This document shows positions 22,767-32,416 of a stretch of 45,122 nt of DNA, piece after piece. This DNA is from Clostridium sp. GTDB lineage: Bacteria; Bacillota; Clostridia; Lachnospirales; Lachnospiraceae. Below the pieces are notes generated by a model. The model did not search any database. It worked only from the letters and a program-made list of their open reading frames with translations, and was not told where the DNA came from. Position numbers and translations under genes: made by a program. Position 1 is the first letter of the stretch; each line of letters opens with the position of its first letter. The stretch lies in contig JAMPFF010000001.1 of the NCBI GenBank assembly GCA_023664605.1, forward strand, positions 189,204-234,325. The letters run 5' to 3'.

Positions 22767-25535
22767 ATGGAGCAATATCAATTCATCGATAAAAAGGGCA
22801 CTTTTACATTAAAAAACCCGGAACTTACAAGTTATCTGTATTTTCCGGTTGCAAATGAGGCGGGAATGATGAGCAGTGTCACGCCCTCTTTCGGCGGAGA
22901 CGCCAAAACCGGACAGAATACGTTTTTATTAGAGCCGGTCAGCAGCGAAAACCTGCATAATAATAAGTCTACCAGAAATTTCTGGCTGCGGCTGGAGGAT
23001 AAAGAAAATACGATATGGTCTGCGACCGGCGCCAGTGCGTGGCAGCAGGCGCAGAAATTTTCTAAAGATAAGGAAGAGACTATATTAGAGGCGGGGCTTT
23101 TGTATCAGAAGATGACAAGAAAATGCAGACCGCTTGGTTTACAATCGGAAGTGACGATTTTTGCGCCGCTTGTGGATGCGCAGATAGAGTTGATGAAAGT
23201 AACGGTGGAAAATACCGGAGAAAAAGAGATTACGGCAACGCCGATAGCGGCAGTTCCGCTTTACGCAAGAAGCGCGGATAATATCAGGGACCACAGGAAT
23301 GTTACGAGTATGCTGCACCGCATCTTCACGTTAGAGGACGGCGTCTGCGTTGTGCCGACGCTGACTTTCGACGAGCGCGGACACCGTAAAAATCATATAT
23401 TATATGGAGTATTCGGCAGCGGGAACGGTAAAAAACCTGCGGGATTTTACTCGCTTGTGGAAGATTTTATCGGGGAGGGCGGTTCCTTTGAAAATCCCTA
23501 TGCGGTCGTAAGCGGCAAAACGCCGATGATGCCGTCGGGGGAGCGGATAGACGGCTTTGAAGCCATGGGCGCTCTGGCGTTTGAAAAGATTACGTTACAG
23601 CCCGGGGAGCGGGCGTGCTATATTATCGCGCTCGGCTGTATGGAATATCCGGCGGCGGAAAAAAATACGGAAAAAAATGCCGTGCAAGACGCCGGACAGG
23701 ATGCGGCAAAAATGGCGGGCAGCTTATCCCGGACGGTATCCGGCTATTTAACAGAGGAAAAATTTGATAAACTGCTGGCAGAGAGCAGAGAATATTGGAA
23801 TGATAAAAATAACATAAGTTACGAAACCGCTGATAAGCGTTTTGACGCGTGGATGTACTGGGTGAATTTCCAACCGATGTTACGCAGGATTTACGGCTGT
23901 TCTTTCCTGCCGCATCACGACTATGGCAAAGGCGGAAGAGGATGGCGCGATTTATGGCAGGACTGTCTGGCGCTTCTTTTGATGAATCCGGATGGGGTCA
24001 GGGATATGCTTTATGACAATTTCGGCGGCGTCAGGATGGACGGAACCAATGCGACGATTATCGGCAGCAGACAGGGAGAATTTATTGCGGATAGGAACGG
24101 TATTGCTAGAGTATGGATGGATCATGGTATGTGGCCGTACCTGACAGTAGAGTTATATTTAAAATTAAGTGGAGATTTAACTTTTTTATTAGAGAAAAAC
24201 CATTACTTTAAAGACAATTTGATATGCCGCGGCGACGAGAGCGATTCCGCATGGGAAGAGAGCCAGGGCAGCATACAGAAAACGGTGGACGGGCAGATAT
24301 ATGAGGGAACCGTTTTGGAGCATATCCTGCTGCAGCATTTGACGGCGTTTTATGATGTGGGAGAACATAATCATATTAGACTGCGCGGAGCCGACTGGAA
24401 CGATGCGCTTGATATGGCAAAAGAAAGAGGAGAGAGCGTAGCTTTTACGACAATCTATGGCGGGAACCTTCTTAGTATTGCCGGATTACTGCGGAAAATG
24501 CAGGAGATAACAGGTGTTACAGAGGTCGAATTAGCACAGGAAATGATGACGCTGCTACAGGAAAGTGATGCTCTTTATGACAGTATCGAGAAAAAACAGC
24601 AGTTATTAAAAGAATACTGCCGACAGTGTAGCCATGTTCTGACAGGGAAGAAAAAATCCGTCAGCATTGATGCGCTTGCCGAAAATTTGGAAAAGAAAGC
24701 GGAGTGGATAAAAAACCATGTACGGCAGACGGAATGGACCGGCGATAATGCCGGACGGCATTGGTATAACAGTTATTATGATAATAACGGCAGAGCAGTA
24801 GAGGGAGAAAACGAAAACGGCGTCAGGATGATGCTGACGGGTCAGGTGTTTGCGATTATGTCCGGCACGGCGACGGACGAGCAGGTGCGAGAGATTGTAA
24901 AGGCGGCGGATGCTTTTTTGTATGACGGCTCTATCGGCGGTTACCGGCTGAATACGGATTTCCATGAAATGAAAACGGATATGGGCAGAATGTTCGGCTT
25001 TGCCTACGGACAAAAGGAAAACGGCGCGGTCTTTTCCCATATGGCGGTGATGTATGCCAACGCGTTATATCAGAGGGGCTTTGTAAAAGAGGGCTATAAG
25101 GTTATCCATAGCCTGTACAGTCATATCTGCGATGTGACGAAGTCTAAGATATATCCGGGCGTACCGGAGTATATTGACTCTAAAGGAAGAGGCGTGTACC
25201 ATTATCTGACCGGCGCGGCAAGCTGGCTGCTTTTAACTGTGCTGACAGAGATGTTCGGCGTTAAGGGAAGCTGGGGGGATTTGGAGTTAGAGCCTAAATT
25301 GCTGCGGGAACAGTTTGACGAGAATAAAAAAGCGTGCGTTATATGTGTTTTTCATGGAAGAAAGCTTCGTATTACCTATGAAAATCCATCCGATAAAGAG
25401 TACGGCGATTATAAAATAGCAGAAGTGTTATGCAATGGCGTAAAAGCGGCAGGCGCGGAGGGAATCCTCACAAAAAAAGCGATAGAGTCCGCAGACGTCT
25501 CGCAGATACAGGACATTGTCGTAAAACTAAAGTAA
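22767..25535 (+). CDS. GH94 family glycoside phosphorylase
   Basis: This 922-residue protein starts at ATG 22767, behind GGGAGGA. An upstream in-frame TTG lies inside a terminator hairpin and is rejected. The N-terminal beta-sandwich begins with SYLYFPVANEAGMMSS. The (alpha/alpha)6 catalytic domain contains GRGWRDLWQDCLALLL and RLRGADWNDALDMA, where the Asp at about residue 543 matches the general acid of cellobiose and chitobiose phosphorylases. These enzymes split a beta-glucoside with phosphate to give glucose 1-phosphate. No signal peptide is present, so the enzyme is cytoplasmic. The N-terminal pattern recalls laminaribiose-type members, but the linkage preference is uncertain. Confidence 0.88.
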   Translation: MEQYQFIDKKGTFTLKNPELTSYLYFPVANEAGMMSSVTPSFGGDAKTGQNTFLLEPVSSENLHNNKSTRNFWLRLEDKENTIWSATGASAWQQAQKFSKDKEETILEAGLLYQKMTRKCRPLGLQSEVTIFAPLVDAQIELMKVTVENTGEKEITATPIAAVPLYARSADNIRDHRNVTSMLHRIFTLEDGVCVVPTLTFDERGHRKNHILYGVFGSGNGKKPAGFYSLVEDFIGEGGSFENPYAVVSGKTPMMPSGERIDGFEAMGALAFEKITLQPGERACYIIALGCMEYPAAEKNTEKNAVQDAGQDAAKMAGSLSRTVSGYLTEEKFDKLLAESREYWNDKNNISYETADKRFDAWMYWVNFQPMLRRIYGCSFLPHHDYGKGGRGWRDLWQDCLALLLMNPDGVRDMLYDNFGGVRMDGTNATIIGSRQGEFIADRNGIARVWMDHGMWPYLTVELYLKLSGDLTFLLEKNHYFKDNLICRGDESDSAWEESQGSIQKTVDGQIYEGTVLEHILLQHLTAFYDVGEHNHIRLRGADWNDALDMAKERGESVAFTTIYGGNLLSIAGLLRKMQEITGVTEVELAQEMMTLLQESDALYDSIEKKQQLLKEYCRQCSHVLTGKKKSVSIDALAENLEKKAEWIKNHVRQTEWTGDNAGRHWYNSYYDNNGRAVEGENENGVRMMLTGQVFAIMSGTATDEQVREIVKAADAFLYDGSIGGYRLNTDFHEMKTDMGRMFGFAYGQKENGAVFSHMAVMYANALYQRGFVKEGYKVIHSLYSHICDVTKSKIYPGVPEYIDSKGRGVYHYLTGAASWLLLTVLTEMFGVKGSWGDLELEPKLLREQFDENKKACVICVFHGRKLRITYENPSDKEYGDYKIAEVLCNGVKAAGAEGILTKKAIESADVSQIQDIVVKLK

Positions 25536-25568
25536 TATGCAGGCTGAACGAATGGTATAAGAATGATA

Positions 25569-25599
25569 TTGATACAGACTGCCGGAAACGGGGTATAAA
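25569..25599 (+). promoter_or_regulatory. Possible promoter of the signalling operon
   Basis: TTGATA (25569-25574) and TATAAA (25594-25599) are separated by 19 bases, a little long for a sigma-A promoter. They lie 28 bases before the first gene of the three-gene operon. Confidence 0.45.
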
Positions 25600-25626
25600 A
25601 TAATTAAGATAACAGGGAGTGACAGA

Positions 25627-26775
25627 ATGACACAGGAAAATCAGACGAAAGAAAAACTGACAGAATCAAAGCTGACAGCGCCAGAGCTGGCGGAGTCAAA
25701 GCCGCCGGTAGCAAAGCCGGCAGAGTCGGCTGCCAAAATTCTGGTGGTAGACGACGTGGACGCCAACCGCTTTGTGCTGCGGGATATCATCAACGAGATG
25801 GGATGTCAGCCGGTTCTCGCGGAAAACGCCATGCAGGCGTTTAAAATGATAGACAGGATTCATCCGCAGCTTATTATTCTGGATATTGCGATGCCGGGAA
25901 TGGATGGCTATGAGTTTTGTAAGCTGATGAAAGAAAATGCGCATACGAGAGATATTCCGATTATCTTTATTTCAGCCTTTGACGACCCGTCGGATGTTGT
26001 GAGGGGATTTGACCTCGGCGGTGAGGATTATATTACGAAGCCATTTATCCCCAAGGTTGTCAAGGCGAGACTGCAGCTTCATCTAAAACTGTATGACGCC
26101 AATAACGGCATGATGGAAATGAACAGGCGGCTGCAGGCGTCATTGAGCGAACAGCTCCACCAGTTGGAAATGGAGAAAAAGAATGTTCTCTATGCGCTGC
26201 TGCGGGTAGCGAGAGAAAACGCCTGTTATGATGTGGATCATATGGAAAGGCTTTCCTATAACTGCCGGATACTGGCGGAGGCCATGCAGTTGTCGGCGGA
26301 CTACAGCTCCTTTATTTCAGACGCTTATATCGAGACGATAGAGCTGGCCGCGCCGCTTTGCGATTTGGGAAATGTGGCGATACCGACGGAGCTTTTGCAA
26401 AAGAAAGAATCCCTTTTACCGGAGGAAGTAAAGGTCATAAGAACCCACGCCGCGACCGGAGCAAAGATTCTTCAGGATATTAAGGAGACGGGAGACTATA
26501 ATGACTTCCTTCAAATGTCGATTGATATTGCGCACTATCACCATGAAAACTGGGATGGCAGCGGTTATCCCTGTGGGAAAAAGGGGGAAGAGATTCCCTT
26601 ATCCGCGCAGATTGTGGCGGTAGTCAGCGCGTACTGCGCCATGACGGAGAACCGTGCCTACAGGGATTCCTACCATATCGAAAAGGCGTTGTCGATGATG
26701 GAGGAGGACGCCGGAAAGAAATTTAACCCTGACATTTTTGGAATTTTACGAAAGATATACAGACAACTGCACTAG
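25627..26775 (+). CDS. Response regulator with degenerate HD-GYP domain
   Basis: This 382-residue protein has a Lys/Pro/Glu-rich N-terminal tail (1-35), a receiver domain (36-155; acidic V-D-D at 41-43, acceptor D86 in LIILDIAMPG, K138 in YITKPFIP), a helical linker, and an HD-GYP-like domain (about 190-380). The GYP part is intact (HHENWDGSGYP, 305-315), but the HD dyad region LCDLGNVAIP (244-253) has Cys in place of the metal-binding His and Asn in place of the following Lys. The usual YDALT is YCAMT. HD-GYP proteins normally degrade cyclic di-GMP. This one may only bind a ligand. It is the first gene of an operon with two hybrid kinases. Confidence 0.9.
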   Translation: MTQENQTKEKLTESKLTAPELAESKPPVAKPAESAAKILVVDDVDANRFVLRDIINEMGCQPVLAENAMQAFKMIDRIHPQLIILDIAMPGMDGYEFCKLMKENAHTRDIPIIFISAFDDPSDVVRGFDLGGEDYITKPFIPKVVKARLQLHLKLYDANNGMMEMNRRLQASLSEQLHQLEMEKKNVLYALLRVARENACYDVDHMERLSYNCRILAEAMQLSADYSSFISDAYIETIELAAPLCDLGNVAIPTELLQKKESLLPEEVKVIRTHAATGAKILQDIKETGDYNDFLQMSIDIAHYHHENWDGSGYPCGKKGEEIPLSAQIVAVVSAYCAMTENRAYRDSYHIEKALSMMEEDAGKKFNPDIFGILRKIYRQLH

Positions 26776-26810
26776 AAAAGGACGCAGTGTAAAAGTTTGG
26801 AGGGGATACT

Positions 26811-29681
26811 TTGGAATTTTTCAATCAAAATAAGGAAAATCAGAGAACAAGCGAACGCTTCGTGATAATTTTATACAGTTTGTATACGCTTAGTTTATGT
26901 GTCGGTGCGGTAAAATTAAAGTGGGATGCATGGGTTCCGGTCGTTATGATTGCGCTTCTTGCCGCCGGTTGGGGGATATTTTTGACAAAATACAGAAATC
27001 CATATATAAGAGCAACAATAACAACTGTTATAATACAGGTGACGGTGATTTTGTATGCCGCCAAAATAGATAACCTGTCCAATGTGATACCGATATTTAT
27101 TGCACTTTCTGTTTTAATTGCTATTTATGGTTATTCGCAACTTCTATGGGGAACGATAGTTTCCCTGTTGTTTATGATTTTTTATCATTGCGTTGTCACC
27201 GATACGGTATGGACGATGCCCGGCGAGGCGCGCGCGCATCTTTTTTTCCAGCTTGGGAATATTTTTTCTGTGGAGTTTGTCCTTTATGTCTGGTTAAAGT
27301 TTCGGAAAGAAAGAAACGAGCAGGTTCATAAAATCATTGACGCGCTTATGGAGGCGGAACAGAGTAAAGATGATTTTCTCGCTAACGTCAGCCATGAAAT
27401 CCGCACGCCGGTTAATACTATCTGCGGAATGAGTGAAATGGCGCTGAGAGAGCATGATTTGGAGAAAATGCGGGAGGAGGTTTATGATATCCGCGACGCC
27501 GGGCATAATCTGATGTCGTTGGTCACGGATATTCTGGATTTTTCCCAGTTACAGCAGGGGAAAATGAATCTGGAGGAAGAGGCGTATAATATTACTTCCA
27601 CCATCAACGATATCATCAATGTGGCGATGGCAAGAAAAGGGGATAAGCAGATTGAATTGATTGTAGACTGCGATGCGAATATACCGAGCGGTCTTTTCGG
27701 TGATGAAAAGAAGATACGAAGAGTCATCATGAACCTGGTGGATAATGCGATTAAGTTTACTAACGAAGGCGGCGTGATTATCCGCATTTATACGAGAAAA
27801 GAAAATTATGGCGTGAATCTGTGCATATCGGTGAGAGATACCGGAATCGGCATCGCGGAGGAAAGCTTGGAAAAATTGTTTGAAAGTTTCAGTCAGGTTG
27901 ATACGAGAAGAAACCGCCAGGAGGGCGGCGTCGGCCTTGGACTGGCGATTTCCAAGGCGCTGGTGCAGAAGATGGGAGGTACGATTACGGTCAAGAGCCG
28001 TCTCGGCAGAGGAAGTATATTCCGCTTTGTTGTACCGCAGAAAGTACTGGATGAAAAGCCGATTGGCGAGGTAGAGAACAGGGAGAGATTGAATATTGCC
28101 GCCTACTTTGACATGGAACAGTTCGATATGATGACGATTCGTGACGAATATACGAACCTGATTGCCAATATGGTGCGCCAGCTTCGTGTAAGATGCCATG
28201 CTTGCCGTAATCTTGCCGAATTGATGAGAAGAGAGGCGAATGAAGCGTTTACGCATATCTTTATCAGTCTGGAAGAATATCAGGAGGATGAAGCCTATTT
28301 TGACGCGCTTGCCAAAACGACCAAGATTATTATCGTGATTGACAGGCCAAGGGAAAAATATCTTTCCAATCCCAATATGATAAGACTCTATAAACCGTTT
28401 TATATTCTGCCCGTTGTGTCCATTTTAAACGGCAGCAGCGGTTCGGAGGGCGGCACACAGATGATTCGCCCCGGAAAGTTTATAGCGCCGGGCGCGCATG
28501 TGCTGGTTGTAGACGATAACAGAATGAATATCCGCGTGGTAGAGGGATTGTTAAAAGAATATCAGATTAAGGTGACATATGCCACCAGCGGGCAGGAAGC
28601 GTTGCAGGTAATTGAAAATATGGCCTATGACTTTGTCTTTATGGATCATATGATGCCGGAAATGGACGGTGTGGAAACTCTGCACCGTATCCGGGATAAA
28701 GTGGGCCATTATTATCAGAAAGTGCCGATTATTGCATTGACGGCTAATGCCGCTCCCGGCAACCGCGAGATGTTTTTAGAGGAAGGGTTTGACGATTTTG
28801 TGTCAAAACCTTTGGAAGTATCCGTCTTAGAACGTGTGCTTAGGCGGAACCTGCCGGAAGAAAAGCTTATTTTTACCACGGAAAATGATGCGCCAAAGGA
28901 AAATGCAGAGCAAAAAACAGAGGAAAAGCCAGAGAGGCAAGAGATAGGGAAAAAAGAAGCAGAGGAGACAAAGGCAGAAGAAGCCGAGACAGAGCGGCAA
29001 GCGGCAGAGGAGAAAGAAAAATTTGCCATCGGAGACTTGGATGTGGAAAAGGGTATGCTTTACTGCGGCGGTAAGGAGGAGTACATAGAGATTTTGGCGG
29101 CATGTTACGAGGAGAAAGAAGAAAACCGCAGTCTTTTCGCGGAATTGTTTGAAAAGCAGGACTGGACGAATTATACGATTAAAGTACATGCCCTAAAGAG
29201 CATGATGCAGAATATCGGCGCTTCCCCTCTTTCCGCGAAAGCCAAGGCGTTGGAAATGGCGGGCAAGAAAAACGATATTGATTATATTATGAAAAATCAT
29301 GAGGATATGCTGGCGGAGTATGAGCGGGTGATGGCACAAATAAAGACAAGCCCGTTAGTGCCGACCAAAGAGATGGAAGCTGTTACAAAGGCGGACGGCG
29401 TGGAAACGGAAACGGCGGATATGCCGGAATTGAGCGAGGATGAATTTGATAGCATACTGACCGGTTTCGAGGATGCCGTGTATGCGCTGGACGGGGAAAA
29501 GATGAGGACGCTGTTGTCCGATATGCAAAACTGCCGCTATCATCATGCGGCGTTGGCGCAAAGACTGGATGTTGTGAAAAAGAAAGTGGAAATGACGGAT
29601 TATATGTCGGCTCTGGATGCGCTTGCCAATATCCGGGAAGAACTGCGTAAAGAGACGGAAAGGAGCGCGGATATATCATGA
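26811..29681 (+). CDS. Hybrid histidine kinase with receiver and Hpt domains
   Basis: This 956-residue protein starts at a TTG with GGAGGGG 5 bases upstream. Residues about 17-165 hold roughly six membrane helices. HisKA has H195 in ANVSHEIRTPVN, and the ATPase domain has NLVDNAIKFTNEGG, DTGIGIAEE and GVGLGLAISKA. An apparent degenerate receiver-like region (about 425-545) is followed by a complete receiver (about 560-680, D612 in FMDHMMPEMDG), a Glu/Lys/Ala-rich linker (about 690-740), and an Hpt-like domain (H793 in KVHALKSMMQNIG). The C-terminal 130 residues are acidic and helical. It could pass phosphate on to the receiver encoded at 25627-26775. The gap between the two genes is 35 bases. 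Confidence 0.92.
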   Translation: MEFFNQNKENQRTSERFVIILYSLYTLSLCVGAVKLKWDAWVPVVMIALLAAGWGIFLTKYRNPYIRATITTVIIQVTVILYAAKIDNLSNVIPIFIALSVLIAIYGYSQLLWGTIVSLLFMIFYHCVVTDTVWTMPGEARAHLFFQLGNIFSVEFVLYVWLKFRKERNEQVHKIIDALMEAEQSKDDFLANVSHEIRTPVNTICGMSEMALREHDLEKMREEVYDIRDAGHNLMSLVTDILDFSQLQQGKMNLEEEAYNITSTINDIINVAMARKGDKQIELIVDCDANIPSGLFGDEKKIRRVIMNLVDNAIKFTNEGGVIIRIYTRKENYGVNLCISVRDTGIGIAEESLEKLFESFSQVDTRRNRQEGGVGLGLAISKALVQKMGGTITVKSRLGRGSIFRFVVPQKVLDEKPIGEVENRERLNIAAYFDMEQFDMMTIRDEYTNLIANMVRQLRVRCHACRNLAELMRREANEAFTHIFISLEEYQEDEAYFDALAKTTKIIIVIDRPREKYLSNPNMIRLYKPFYILPVVSILNGSSGSEGGTQMIRPGKFIAPGAHVLVVDDNRMNIRVVEGLLKEYQIKVTYATSGQEALQVIENMAYDFVFMDHMMPEMDGVETLHRIRDKVGHYYQKVPIIALTANAAPGNREMFLEEGFDDFVSKPLEVSVLERVLRRNLPEEKLIFTTENDAPKENAEQKTEEKPERQEIGKKEAEETKAEEAETERQAAEEKEKFAIGDLDVEKGMLYCGGKEEYIEILAACYEEKEENRSLFAELFEKQDWTNYTIKVHALKSMMQNIGASPLSAKAKALEMAGKKNDIDYIMKNHEDMLAEYERVMAQIKTSPLVPTKEMEAVTKADGVETETADMPELSEDEFDSILTGFEDAVYALDGEKMRTLLSDMQNCRYHHAALAQRLDVVKKKVEMTDYMSALDALANIREELRKETERSADIS

Positions 29682-32371
29682 AAGAAAAGCTGAAAAATAT
29701 ATACGAAATGATATACGGAAGGGATTATGAACTTCGGGAGCGGATTTTCCGGATGATTATTCTGGTGGGCGGCGGCCTTGCTCTGATGGGGATTGTAGAA
29801 TGTATTGCGATTATGGATGTAAAAATTATCGTCCTGCCGTTAATTTTGCTTTTGCTGGTATTGGGAACGGAACTTTTGATTACTTTCAAATACCGAAAAA
29901 TAGATATTGCGGCCATTATCGTGGGTTTTTTAATTATCCTGTTAGTGTTTCCCGCCATGTTCTTTTTAAGCGGCGGCCTGGAGGGCGGTGCGGTTGTTTG
30001 GTTTGCGCTGGGATTGTTTTATGTGTTTTTGATGTTTTCCGGGAAGCGTCTGGCGTTCTTTTTGATATTATCGATTGGCATTGATATTTTCACTTATGTG
30101 TACGGTTATTATCATCCGGAGGTCATTACGCCGATGGATTCCAGAGCGGCGGCTTATTTTGACTCGCTTTTTGCCGTGATGGCGGTAGGGCTTGCCGGCG
30201 GGGCGATTTTAAAGGTACAGATGAAGATGTTTGAAAACGAACGCAGGGTTGCATGGGAGCAGCAAAAGGAGATAGAGAGGATAAGCGAGTCCAAGAATAG
30301 TTTTTTTGCCAGCATGAGCCATGAAATCCGTACGCCTATCAACACGATTATCGGTTTAAATGAAATGATTATCAGGGAAAGCGGCGAAGAGGCGACCAAA
30401 GAATACGCGGCCAATATCCAGAGTGCAAGCAAGATGCTTTTGAATCTGGTAAATGATATTTTAGACCTTTCGCAGATGGAAATGAAAAAAATGGAAATCA
30501 TTCCGCTCGAGTATCAATCCGCGGAGTTATTCGGCGCATTAATCGATATGATAAAGGTGCGTCTGCAGGAGAAAAAACTGGAATTTCAGGTAGATATTGA
30601 TGAAAACATCCCCTCGGTATTGTGCGGCGATATGAAAAGAGTAAGCCAGGTGCTTCTAAATATCCTGACAAATGCGGCAAAGTATACGCAGGAAGGGTCA
30701 GTAACGCTGTCCGTACACGTGGAAGCGGCACAGGAAGATTCCGTTTTGCTGGTGGTGTCTGTGAGGGATACCGGTATCGGCATCCGTAAAGAGGATTTGG
30801 AGCATATCTATGATTCCTTTAAAAGGGCGGATGCCCGTAAGAACTTAAAGGTGGAGGGAAGCGGACTCGGCCTTTCCATTACCAAACAACTGGTGGATAT
30901 GATGGGCGGCGAAATCACGGTGGACAGTATTTATACAAAGGGTTCTGTTTTTACGGTAACGCTGCCGCAGAAAGTAGTGGATAAAACGCCGATTGGCGAT
31001 GTAAAATTCCTGCATCAAAGGAAGGGAAGGACGGATGTATACAGGCAGAGTTTTGAGGCCCCGGAGGCGCGTATCCTGATTGTGGATGACAATCCGATGA
31101 ATTCTATGGTGGAAAGCAAGCTTTTAAAAGAGACCAAGATGAAAATCGACATTGCCGAGAGCGGCGCGCAGTGTCTGGAAATGACGAAGCGCAAGTATTA
31201 TCACGTGATTTTACTCGACTATATGATGCCGGAGATGGACGGCGCACAGACGCTACGGGAAGTGCGCAGGCAGGAGAACGGACTCTGCCGGGATTCGGCG
31301 GTTATCGTTTTGTCGGCCAACTCCATAGCAGAAGCCGGAAAACAGTACTTGGAGGATGGATTTGACGGTTATCTGGAAAAACCGATTCAGGGAGACGCCA
31401 TGGAAGCGGAAATTCTGCGGTTTCTGCCGGACGATATTATCGAGTACCGGGCGGAGCCTGCTGTATTGCAGGAGAATAACGAAATACAGAGAATCTCCCA
31501 CCATAAAAAGAAAAAAGTATATATTACAACAGACTGTGTCAGCGATTTGCCGGAGTCTTTGATAGATAAATACGATATCGGTATGATATATTTCTATATT
31601 AAGACCGACCATGGCAGATTTGCCGATACGCTGGAGATTTCTTCGGATAACTTAATCCAGTATATGACGGATACGACGAGCAATGCCTATGCGGACAGCG
31701 TTTCGCTGGAGGAATACGAGGACTTTTTTGCCGATGTATTGACACAGGCGGAACAGGTTGTCCATATTTCCATGGCAAGAAATGTCGGAAAAAGCTATGA
31801 AGTTGCCGTCAGTGCGGCACAGGGCTTTGACCATGTGCATGTGATAGATTCCGGACAGATTTCCTGCGGGCAGGCGTTAATTGTATTGTATGCGGGAAAA
31901 CTGGCAATAGAGGGATATTCGGCGTCGCAGATATGCGAAAAAATAGAAGGAATGAAAAAGCGGGTAGAATCCCGCTATATGATGCCGTCTGCGAAAATCT
32001 TCTATGAACGCGGCTTTATCGGCGCGGCTCCCGCCAGATTATGCTCGCTGTTCAGAATGCATCCTGTTATGAAGATGAGCCAGAGCCGGATGATAGTGAT
32101 GGGCGCAAGGTGCGGCAGAATGGAGGGTGCATGGAAACGGTTCATACACTGGCATTTGCTGCGTAAGGAGAAAATCAATAAAGACATTGTCTTTATTACC
32201 CATGCCGGATGCAGTGTGGAACAGCAGGAGTTAATCCGTCATGAGGTGCTGCGCTGCGTGCCGTTTGAAAGAGTCATCATGCAGAGAGCATCCGTTTCCA
32301 TTGCCTGCAATTCCGGTATCGGAACGTTTGGATTGGCATATTATGTGAATACAAGCGAAGCGGACTTATAA
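29678..32371 (+). CDS. Hybrid histidine kinase fused to a C-terminal DegV domain
   Basis: This 897-residue protein overlaps the previous stop by 4 bases (ATGA). It has about six membrane helices (residues 22-190), HisKA with H215 in SMSHEIRTPIN, an ATPase domain (ILTNAAKYTQEGS, DTGIGIRKE, GSGLGLSITKQ), and a receiver (about 465-590, D514 in ILLDYMMPEMDG). Residues about 608-897 form a full-length DegV-like domain: VYITTDCVSDLPESLIDKY, SMARNVGKSYEVAVSAAQG, VIDSGQISCGQALIV, and the end IGTFGLAYY. DegV proteins bind fatty acids. Several motif positions differ here (TDS is TDC, SGTY is GKSY, the C-terminal HTGPG is NSGIG), so the ligand may differ. I know of no standard family with this arrangement. 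Confidence 0.9.
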   Translation: MKEKLKNIYEMIYGRDYELRERIFRMIILVGGGLALMGIVECIAIMDVKIIVLPLILLLLVLGTELLITFKYRKIDIAAIIVGFLIILLVFPAMFFLSGGLEGGAVVWFALGLFYVFLMFSGKRLAFFLILSIGIDIFTYVYGYYHPEVITPMDSRAAAYFDSLFAVMAVGLAGGAILKVQMKMFENERRVAWEQQKEIERISESKNSFFASMSHEIRTPINTIIGLNEMIIRESGEEATKEYAANIQSASKMLLNLVNDILDLSQMEMKKMEIIPLEYQSAELFGALIDMIKVRLQEKKLEFQVDIDENIPSVLCGDMKRVSQVLLNILTNAAKYTQEGSVTLSVHVEAAQEDSVLLVVSVRDTGIGIRKEDLEHIYDSFKRADARKNLKVEGSGLGLSITKQLVDMMGGEITVDSIYTKGSVFTVTLPQKVVDKTPIGDVKFLHQRKGRTDVYRQSFEAPEARILIVDDNPMNSMVESKLLKETKMKIDIAESGAQCLEMTKRKYYHVILLDYMMPEMDGAQTLREVRRQENGLCRDSAVIVLSANSIAEAGKQYLEDGFDGYLEKPIQGDAMEAEILRFLPDDIIEYRAEPAVLQENNEIQRISHHKKKKVYITTDCVSDLPESLIDKYDIGMIYFYIKTDHGRFADTLEISSDNLIQYMTDTTSNAYADSVSLEEYEDFFADVLTQAEQVVHISMARNVGKSYEVAVSAAQGFDHVHVIDSGQISCGQALIVLYAGKLAIEGYSASQICEKIEGMKKRVESRYMMPSAKIFYERGFIGAAPARLCSLFRMHPVMKMSQSRMIVMGARCGRMEGAWKRFIHWHLLRKEKINKDIVFITHAGCSVEQQELIRHEVLRCVPFERVIMQRASVSIACNSGIGTFGLAYYVNTSEADL

Positions 32372-32385
32372 AAGATACGGCGCAG

Positions 32386-32416
32386 GGCGTTTATGAGATT
32401 ATCATAAACGCCTTTT
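32386..32416 (+). terminator. Terminator of the signalling operon
   Basis: A perfect 10-bp stem, GGCGTTTATG (32386-32395) with CATAAACGCC (32403-32412), is followed by TTTT. The stop codon of the converging lyase gene (32391-32393) lies inside the stem. Confidence 0.85.

Noticed and set aside
28715-29189. Long antisense reading frames opposite the hybrid kinase linker
   Set aside because: They are mirror frames of the Glu/Lys-rich linker with low-complexity Ser/Phe/Leu content and no ribosome sites.
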